A DNA stretch of 41,404 nt from Mesorhizobium sp. Root552. GTDB lineage: Bacteria; Pseudomonadota; Alphaproteobacteria; Rhizobiales; Rhizobiaceae. Made by a program: the position numbers and the translations under genes. The stretch lies in contig NZ_LMFV01000045.1 of NCBI RefSeq assembly GCF_001427285.1, forward strand, positions 255,723 to 297,126. Reading direction: 5' to 3'. Position 1 is the stretch's first letter; each line of letters begins with the position of its first letter. The notes below the pieces were generated by a model, which did no database searches, was not told the DNA's origin, and was given only the letters and a program-made list of their open reading frames with translations. This document shows positions 41,309-41,404 of the stretch, in pieces.

Positions 41309-41404
41309 GACCTGGTGCGCACCGGGTATCAGGGAAGGGCGTCGGTGCCGGATTGGTCGCATGACGGTGTGCGGACCTGGTGCGCACCGGGTATCAGGGA
41401 AGGG
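41309..41404. repeat. 31-bp direct repeat, two copies, cut by the window end
   Basis: A 31-nt sequence at 41309-41339 recurs exactly at 41374-41404, the last base of the window, with 34 nt between (period 65). The repeat contains the palindrome GGTGCGCACC and ends GTATCAGGGAAGGG. Whether more copies follow cannot be seen. Confidence 0.85.

Larger units (their letters stand above)
40793..41404. other. Gene-free repeat-rich region at the right edge
   Basis: These 612 nt contain no credible coding region; the frames present run through repeats and are rich in Arg, Pro and Ser. They hold at least three repeat types, listed separately: a CCCGGA/TCCGGG element, a paired 46-nt inverted repeat, and a 31-nt direct repeat cut by the window end. 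A weak GGCC...GGCC hairpin right after folD may act as its terminator. Confidence 0.7.

Noticed and set aside
41105..41362. Possible 85-aa minus-strand gene at the right edge
   Set aside because: It runs through the direct repeat and the inverted-repeat arm and has no protein-like pattern or ribosome site.
41309..41404. Calling a CRISPR array
   Set aside because: Only two repeats and one spacer are visible, with no cas genes and a repeat-rich setting; reported as a direct repeat instead.

Overview
The window reads as a chromosomal, mostly core-genome segment from an alphaproteobacterium of the Rhizobiales, most like Mesorhizobium and its Phyllobacteriaceae relatives. The reasons are high GC (about 60-65% by eye), the orfA-pit pair, the ActSR redox two-component system, an MmcB DNA-repair protein, short-form HisG with HisZ beside an alphaproteobacterial-type HisS, an Irr-like iron box, and GC-rich palindromic intergenic repeats typical of rhizobia. 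I saw no tRNA, rRNA, insertion sequence, phage gene or cas gene.

Layout. 1-1.7 kb: a truncated low-affinity phosphate transporter (Pit) and its DUF47/PhoU-like partner on the minus strand. 2.0-3.2 kb: two NTF2/SnoaL-fold proteins and a small unknown protein. 3.3-10.0 kb: a minus-strand operon in the order of E. coli ydcSTUVW (polyamine-type ABC transporter plus gamma-aminobutyraldehyde dehydrogenase), headed by a LysR regulator with a perfect T-N11-A dyad between the two. 10.1-15.1 kb: a TetR regulator divergent from a two-gene RND efflux operon. 15.3-19.8 kb: ilvD, a small lipoprotein, a DMT-family exporter, a free-methionine-sulfoxide reductase and a membrane-anchored coiled-coil protein. 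19.8-25.05 kb: a complete dppABCDF dipeptide operon on the minus strand. 25.5-29.05 kb: an acyl-CoA ligase with a long Ala/Lys/Pro-rich N-terminal tail, a universal stress protein and an Nfu-type Fe-S scaffold protein. 29.2-32.2 kb: an L,D-transpeptidase lipoprotein, a CueR-type MerR regulator, MmcB and NhaA. 32.4-37.9 kb: actR, actS and the tightly overlapped hisS-hisZ-hisG. 38.0-40.8 kb: tag, a second L,D-transpeptidase and a FolD-family protein. 40.8-41.4 kb: gene-free DNA full of repeats.

How the genes work together. The ydc-like operon imports putrescine-like polyamines and oxidises the aldehyde made from them. The dpp operon imports peptides. The RND pair exports amphiphilic compounds under TetR control. 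ActSR gives redox and acid control. HisZ is the required partner of short HisG. The two L,D-transpeptidases act on the envelope.

I found no convincing new multi-gene system. The points most worth a second look are local: a FolD homologue that has lost the usual catalytic lysine and carries other active-site changes; a low-GC, divergent segment confined to the insertion region of hisS; the histone-H1-like tail on the FadD-type ligase with a probable TTG start; a duplicated start region that makes a seven-triplet uORF overlapping tag; paired-inverted-repeat elements of matching architecture at 5.6 and 41.1 kb; and a 31-bp direct repeat with 34-bp spacing cut by the window edge.
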